Positions 5,047 to 7,989 of a stretch of 7,989 nt of DNA are shown piece after piece. The position numbers were made by a program, and so were the translations under genes. The notes under the pieces were generated by a model. That model searched no databases and was not told the origin of the DNA. It saw only the letters and a list, made by a program, of their open reading frames with translations. How positions within the stretch are numbered: the stretch's first letter is position 1; each line of letters starts with the position of its first letter. The DNA lies in contig JAUPKM010000450.1 in assembly GCA_030837445.1 (NCBI GenBank), positions 1 to 7,989 of the forward strand, written 5' to 3'. Origin of the DNA: Actinomycetota bacterium (GTDB lineage: Bacteria > Actinomycetota > Actinomycetes > S36-B12 > UBA10799).

Positions 5047-6084
5047 GTGACGAGGCGTCCAGGTCTTGATCTGCTGAGAGTGTCGGCAGTGGTCGGGGTG
5101 GTGATAATCCACGCCATGCGCCCACTGGGCATTACCCGGACGGTGCCCGGCTGGCAGGTTGCGACTGGGCTGGATCTCGCATTCATCTGGTCTGTGCCGG
5201 TATTCGTGATGATCTCGGGCGCCCTGGTGCTGGACCCCGCCGCGCACAGTCGGGGGCCGGGCGCCTTCTACCGGCGACGCTTCGCGCGCATCCTGCCCGC
5301 GCTGGTGGTCTGGCACCTGATCTATCTGCTGTTCGTTCGGCAGGCGATCGAGGCGAAACCGGTCTCGCTGGTCGAGTTGCGGACGATGGCCGTCGACGGC
5401 GACTTCTATGGTGCGCTGTGGTTTCTCTGGGTGATTGTGGGTCTCTACCTCGTGGCGCCGATCCTGGCGGGCTTCCTCACCGACAACCGGCGTCGAACGC
5501 TGATCACTGGATGGGCGGTCACCGGCTATACGGCGGCGGTATTCACCTTGATGGGCCTCGCGCAGTTCTGGGGTCAGGCCATCCTCCCGTCCCCGACGAT
5601 CCTCACGCAGTGGTGGCCGTTCGTTGGCCTATTCGTGCTGGGCCTGGCCTATCGCGACCGAATGCCGCGGCTGGCGACACTCATCGCCCTGGCCGGTTCG
5701 GCCACTGCGCTGCTGGCGCTGGTCACCTGGCAGGTGATATCGATGCCCGGCGGGGCGTTCGCTGAACTGAGCCAGGTGGCCTACCACGGCGCCGCCGTGA
5801 TGGTGGGTTCCGTGTGCGTCTTCATTGTCGGCAACACGATCGGCACCCGGATATTTGCGGGTAAGCGATCGGAGGGTCCGACTGCGGATGTCCTGCGGAT
5901 CCTCGCCGAGGCTGCCTTCGGGGTCTACCTGTGTCACCAGTTGATCCTTGCCCTGCTGGTGCGATACGTGCTTCCGACGATGACCTTGGCCAACTCCGTT
6001 CTGCTGGCCGCGCTGACGTTGGTGGGGGCATTCGCGCTGTCGGTCGCCGCACGGCAGGTTCCCGGGCTGCGCCGGATCTTCTGA
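5047..6084 (+). CDS. Acyltransferase-3 family membrane protein (O-acyltransferase)
   Basis: The 345-residue protein is hydrophobic throughout, with about ten membrane helices, as in the acyltransferase-3 family (OafA/WecH type), which moves acetyl or other acyl groups to sugars or other envelope molecules. Family marks are RPGLDLLR at the N-terminus (4-11), IIHAM with His22 in helix 1, PVFVMISGALVL (51-62) and FYRRRFARILPAL (74-86). The acceptor cannot be predicted. The GTG at 5047 is chosen because the R-x-x-x-D-x-x-R motif starts right after it and a TAACAT -10 box lies six bases upstream. No soluble SGNH domain is attached, and the length suits the single-domain form. It is separated from the CPVC gene by 66 bases containing a hairpin and a promoter, so it is probably not part of that regulon. 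A polysaccharide deacetylase lies elsewhere in the window, but nothing links the two directly. Confidence 0.88.
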   Translation: MTRRPGLDLLRVSAVVGVVIIHAMRPLGITRTVPGWQVATGLDLAFIWSVPVFVMISGALVLDPAAHSRGPGAFYRRRFARILPALVVWHLIYLLFVRQAIEAKPVSLVELRTMAVDGDFYGALWFLWVIVGLYLVAPILAGFLTDNRRRTLITGWAVTGYTAAVFTLMGLAQFWGQAILPSPTILTQWWPFVGLFVLGLAYRDRMPRLATLIALAGSATALLALVTWQVISMPGGAFAELSQVAYHGAAVMVGSVCVFIVGNTIGTRIFAGKRSEGPTADVLRILAEAAFGVYLCHQLILALLVRYVLPTMTLANSVLLAALTLVGAFALSVAARQVPGLRRIF

Positions 6085-6113
6085 CCCGGGCCCGCCGACT
6101 CCACCGGGCCGGG
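6085..6113 (+). terminator. Hairpin directly after the acyltransferase stop
   Basis: CCCGGGCCC (6085-6093) can pair with GGGCCGGG (6106-6113) with one bulged G and a 12-base loop. It begins on the base after the stop codon. It is very GC-rich with no U-run; a terminator-like role is likely but unproven. Confidence 0.45.
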
Positions 6114-6124
6114 ATCACCGCCTG

Positions 6125-6199
6125 GGAGCGCTTCCTGTCGTAGAGGAACTAGACGAAACCGCCGAGGACGAGCCAGACGATCAGTCTCAGCCAGGCCTC
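6125..6199 (-). pseudogene. Possible remnant of an amino-acid permease (APC family) C-terminus
   Basis: Read on the minus strand from 6199, the frame gives EAWLRLIVWLVLGGFV, a TAG stop (6151-6149), then FLYDRKRS. From memory, APC-family cationic amino-acid transporters end in a similar pattern (W-x-R-F-x-x-W-x-x-G-x-x-I-Y-F-x-Y-G-R-R-x-S), and the stop falls where that pattern has Tyr. The fragment is short, so the match could be chance. An open 30-codon frame starting at ATG 6241, directly after the kdpE stop, includes it, but has no ribosome binding site and an arginine-rich start, so I do not call it a gene. Confidence 0.3.
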
Positions 6200-6241
6200 G
6201 ACGCCTTCGCGCTGACCATGACGCCCGCGCCGTCGGCGCAT

Positions 6242-6481
6242 TCACGCTTGGAGGCGGTAGCCCAGGCCAGGCTCGGTGATGATGTGGCGGGGATGCGAAG
6301 GATCGAGTTCGAGTTTGCGTCGTAGCTGTGCGATGTAGACCCGCAGGTAGTGGGTCTCTCGTTCGTATCCCGAGCCCCAGACGTCCCTGAGGAGCTGAGA
6401 TTGGCTGACGAGTGTGCCGACGTTCATCGCGAGCACTTCGAGCATGTGCCACTCGTTCGGAGTCAGTGGCCAGGTAGTCAC
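6242..6481 (-). pseudogene. kdpE: kdpE remnant: OmpR/PhoB-type DNA-binding domain without receiver domain
   Basis: The surviving frame encodes 79 residues from PLTPNEWHMLEVL through LLRDVWGSGYERETHYLRVYIAQLRRKLE to PRHIITEPGLGYRL. This is the complete winged-helix domain of an OmpR/PhoB response regulator, and the HYLRVY and PRH-ITE-G-GYR patterns are those of KdpE, the potassium-responsive regulator of the kdp operon. An intact KdpE is about 225 residues. Here the receiver domain with its phosphorylated Asp is absent: the frame continues upstream for only about 25 unrelated codons to a TGA at 6556-6554. Similarity seems to begin near 6467. No ribosome binding site precedes the GTG at 6481. 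No kdpD or kdp pump genes are in the window. It is best read as a decayed gene, though the DNA-binding domain itself has no broken residues I can see. Confidence 0.8.
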
Positions 6482-6668
6482 CCGAAAGCCGCTGAACGAT
6501 GACCAGGGCCGCTGCCAGAGCGCACGCCTGGAGGATTCCTGCGGTCGGCGCAGTCATCCGAGATCGCTCTGGCGACAACCGGGGGATTCGCGAGCGCCAC
6601 TTAGCCCCGGCGCACAGGCCACATAGTATGGTTTAGAGGCTAAGGCAACCTATGGAGAGACTTAAGGA
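6482..6668. other. Intergenic stretch between the kdpE remnant and fic
   Basis: No frame here looks like a conserved protein. The part nearest kdpE (6482-6556) stays open in the kdpE frame but does not resemble a receiver domain. The part nearest fic (about 6615-6665) is visibly richer in A and T than the rest and holds the likely fic promoter. Confidence 0.55.
6624..6650 (+). promoter_or_regulatory. Likely fic promoter with nested inverted repeats
   Basis: TAGTAT (6624-6629) and TATGGT (6627-6632) both fit a TANNNT -10 box. Just downstream, TTAG-AGG-CTAA (6633-6643) lies inside an outer pair GGTT (6630-6633) and AACC (6647-6650). The nested symmetry could be an operator at the transcription start or a small hairpin in the 5' leader. 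No regulator is known for it. Confidence 0.4.
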
Positions 6669-6669
6669 G
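6664..6669 (+). promoter_or_regulatory. Ribosome binding site that decides the fic start
   Basis: AAGGAG is followed by five bases and then GTG at 6675. The earlier in-frame GTG at 6669 overlaps this site and cannot use it, so 6675 is the better start. It is the only gene in the window with a clear Shine-Dalgarno sequence. Confidence 0.65.
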
Positions 6670-6674
6670 TGGAT

Positions 6675-7886
6675 GTGCGCGGCAGTCTGGTTCGCCGGAC
6701 GTGGGAGTATGACCCCTCTCGGTATGCCCCGCCGCGGTTCCGGCGGGCGTGCCACTACGAGTCCTTCATCCCGGCTGGGCTGACATCCTTCGACGAGGCC
6801 TTCCCTGCCGACCTCACAGGTGTGGTGTCCGATGCGGAGTCTGCGGTTCATGAGTTGAACTCGCACGCCCGACCCACGTTGGCGCCGCTGGCACGGCTGC
6901 TGCTGCGTACCGAGTCGATCGCCTCGTCGAAGGTGGAGGGGATGCAGGTCGATGCCCGTGACCTGGCGCGTGCGGAGGCCCGTCTCGAGAACGGGGGTAA
7001 GGCCGGGTCGACGGCGGGGGAGGTGTTGGCCAACATCGACGCGATGGAACTCGCGATCGATCACGCCTCTGGCTCGCGGACCGTGACGTTGGACGACCTG
7101 GTGAGCATTCACCGGGCGCTGATGGCGACCGGACCGAACCGGCACGTCGCCGGTGTAGTGCGCACCGAGCAGAACTGGATCGGCGGCAACAACTACAACC
7201 CCTGCGGTGCGAGCTTCGTGGGGCCGCCGCCGGAGGAGGTTCCGCGGCTGCTGGAGGACCTGTGCGCGGCCATCAATGATGACATCCTGCCCCCGGTGAT
7301 CCAGGCCGGCCTCGTGCACGCGCAGTTCGAGGTCATCCACCCGTTCCTGGACGGTAATGGACGCACTGGACGGGCACTGATCCACGTCGTGCTCCGGCGG
7401 CGCGGGCTGACCCCGATGTATGTGCCACCGATCAGTGTCGTGCTGGCCGGCGACAAGGGCACCTACATCGCTGGGCTGGATGCCTATGCGCGCGGGGACA
7501 TCGGCGGGTGGCTCACGACGTTCGCTGCGGCGACCGCTCAATCCGCCGAACTCGCCACCGCCTACCTCGGTCGGGTAGAAGGCCTGCAGGACCGATGGCG
7601 GACGACACTGCGCGAGTCGTCGAATCCTCGCGCGGACTCCGTCGCCTGGACGCTGATCGGTGTGCTGCCCGCACACCCGATGATCTCCGTCCCCGTAGCC
7701 GTTGCCGCCACCGGACGGACCAAGGCTGTCGTCAACGAGGCTCTCCGTAAGTTGGAGACTGCGGGAGTCGTATCGCGGGCATCGCGCGGGCAACGCAACC
7801 GCACGTGGGAGGCGGCCGGACTGCTGGATCTCCTGGCTGACCTGGAAGCCGGCGTTACCGCGCGCGCTCCAGGCAACGGGTCCTAG
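6675..7886 (+). CDS. fic: Fic family protein (class II AMP-transferase with C-terminal winged helix)
   Basis: The 403-residue protein has the layout of class II Fic enzymes, which transfer AMP from ATP to a hydroxyl side chain of a target protein. A Fic N-terminal region (about 25-100) contains the inhibitory helix motif S-x-x-x-E-G, read as SSKVEG (84-89), whose Glu blocks ATP binding in the resting state. The Fic core has the flap around NWIGGNNYNPCGASFVGPPP (167-186) and an exact catalytic motif HPFLDGNGRTGR (222-233) with its His and the nucleotide-binding residues intact. A winged-helix-like domain (about 318-385) ends the protein and may bind DNA. No separate antitoxin gene is adjacent, which fits an enzyme inhibited by its own helix. 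The target is unknown. The catalytic residues suggest an active enzyme. It lies next to a decayed kdpE, has its own promoter region and the only Shine-Dalgarno in the window, so it may be an insertion from elsewhere (inferred). The long open frame on the opposite strand is a shadow. Confidence 0.93.
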   Translation: MRGSLVRRTWEYDPSRYAPPRFRRACHYESFIPAGLTSFDEAFPADLTGVVSDAESAVHELNSHARPTLAPLARLLLRTESIASSKVEGMQVDARDLARAEARLENGGKAGSTAGEVLANIDAMELAIDHASGSRTVTLDDLVSIHRALMATGPNRHVAGVVRTEQNWIGGNNYNPCGASFVGPPPEEVPRLLEDLCAAINDDILPPVIQAGLVHAQFEVIHPFLDGNGRTGRALIHVVLRRRGLTPMYVPPISVVLAGDKGTYIAGLDAYARGDIGGWLTTFAAATAQSAELATAYLGRVEGLQDRWRTTLRESSNPRADSVAWTLIGVLPAHPMISVPVAVAATGRTKAVVNEALRKLETAGVVSRASRGQRNRTWEAAGLLDLLADLEAGVTARAPGNGS

Positions 7887-7989
7887 CCACCGGAAGGCCG
7901 AGCCCAGCATCAGGCCGGGCACTTGCCCCGAGATCTGCCAGCGGCTGCTGCAGTGTGGCGACACTGCCGCTCCGCAACTGGTGGTACGC
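7887..7989. other. Right-end stretch without a supported gene
   Basis: Nothing here can be called as a gene. A small hairpin GGGC-ACTT-GCCC (7917-7928) about 30 bases after the fic stop could help end its transcript but is weak. Frames on both strands run off the edge without recognisable motifs. Confidence 0.3.

Noticed and set aside
4392..5069. 225-codon plus-strand frame from ATG 4392
   Set aside because: It is the +1 shadow of the CPVC membrane protein: arginine- and proline-rich with no membrane segments.
6143..6325. Acidic plus-strand frame (EELDETAEDEPDD...) after the acyltransferase
   Set aside because: It has no start or ribosome binding site, lies antisense to the kdpE remnant and resembles nothing known to me.
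6669..6671. GTG at 6669 as the fic start
   Set aside because: It overlaps the AAGGAG ribosome binding site; GTG 6675 has correct spacing.
6633..7964. A 443-codon open frame on the minus strand opposite fic
   Set aside because: It is a codon-bias shadow of fic in high-GC DNA: arginine-, glutamine- and proline-rich with no recognisable domain, while fic carries every expected motif.
1..7989. CRISPR arrays, tRNA or rRNA genes, insertion sequences
   Set aside because: I saw no regularly spaced repeats, no cloverleaf pattern, no transposase motifs and no terminal inverted repeats with target duplications by eye.

Overview
The window is high-GC DNA that reads like a mycobacterium or close relative (Mycobacteriaceae, inferred). 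Supporting signs are GTG starts, a lipobox lipoprotein, TANNNT-type -10 boxes placed exactly where leaderless transcripts would need them, and paired palindromes fitting the published mycobacterial RicR consensus TACCC-N5-GGTA. The species cannot be fixed from the sequence.

Left part (1-4302, all minus strand). In transcription order there is a rhodanese-domain lipoprotein (4302-3862), a 52-residue membrane microprotein of DUF5993 type (3776-3618), a DsbB-like disulfide-forming membrane protein coupled to it through a TGATG overlap (3618-2959), a 781-residue FUSC-family membrane protein (2889-544), and the N-terminal 160 residues of an anchored polysaccharide deacetylase that leaves the window at base 1. 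The genes share a direction, but several have their own -10 box, and a 13-bp perfect hairpin lies across the DsbB stop codon, so this is probably several short transcripts rather than one operon.

Centre (4303-5046). The rhodanese gene is divergent from a plus-strand gene for a small four-helix membrane protein with a CPVC motif (4396-4980). Two palindromes ATACCC-N4-GGGTAT sit in this interval, one covering each predicted -10 region. This is a textbook layout for a CsoR/RicR/CstR-type repressor controlling both genes. Rhodanese, DsbB-like protein, microprotein and CPVC protein together suggest an envelope thiol or sulfane-sulfur system induced by copper or persulfide. This is the most interesting part of the window. 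The regulator itself is not here.

Right part (5047-7989). An acyltransferase-3 family membrane protein (5047-6084) is followed by about 580 bases without an intact gene. That stretch holds a decayed kdpE (only the DNA-binding domain survives) and a possible scrap of an amino-acid permease C-terminus. Then comes a complete class II Fic AMP-transferase (6675-7886) with its own promoter region and a good ribosome binding site. The last 100 bases contain no gene I can support.
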